From positions 1 to 5,421 of the forward strand of contig PXAU01000328.1 in assembly GCA_003567075.1 (NCBI GenBank): a stretch of 5,421 nt of DNA. Reading direction: 5' to 3'. Positions within the stretch are counted from its first letter, which is position 1. Every line of letters starts with the position of its first letter. Made by a program: the position numbers and the translations under genes. Below are positions 5,420 to 5,421 of this stretch, piece by piece. This DNA is from Trueperaceae bacterium (lineage in GTDB: Bacteria; Deinococcota; Deinococci; Deinococcales; Trueperaceae). A model generated the notes under the pieces. The model made no database searches. It was not told where the DNA came from and was given only the letters and a program-made list of their open reading frames with translations.

Positions 5420-5421
5420 CG

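Overview
The window reads as one glycerophosphodiester / glycerol-3-phosphate (G3P) scavenging locus from a GC-rich bacterium. Third codon positions are strongly G/C, so every gene casts long open antisense frames; one start is GTG. The genes resemble the E. coli Ugp and GlpQ proteins family by family. The signal peptides and uptake system do not fix a phylum. The GC-rich style would fit Deinococcota (Truepera-like), Actinomycetota or Chloroflexota; Deinococcota is only a guess. No mobile element, tRNA, rRNA or CRISPR array was seen.

Layout. Four genes lie on the minus strand, in transcription order glpQ (3110-4111), ugpB (1551-2861), ugpA (539-1429), ugpE (1-526, cut by the window edge). One gene, a NagD-type HAD phosphatase (4562-5419), lies on the plus strand, divergent from glpQ. 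The 450-base glpQ/HAD intergenic region and the 248-base glpQ/ugpB gap contain no convincing gene but hold palindromes and repeats that look regulatory. A 10-bp perfect inverted repeat sits between ugpB and ugpA. The ATPase gene (ugpC) is not visible; it could lie past position 1 or be shared from elsewhere in the genome.

How the parts fit. GlpQ is exported and would hydrolyse glycerophosphodiesters to G3P plus an alcohol. UgpB would capture G3P or intact diesters, and UgpA/UgpE would carry them through the membrane. The HAD phosphatase could then release phosphate from the imported G3P. The last step is inference: this HAD family acts on many small phosphates.

The most interesting unlabelled signal is a candidate operator, TAYGTCGCRTA. 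It occurs as a near-perfect palindrome at a possible -35 region upstream of ugpB (2977-2987). It occurs twice more upstream of glpQ (4214-4224 and 4290-4300), where it is part of a perfect 13-bp direct repeat. This suggests one regulator for both transcription units.
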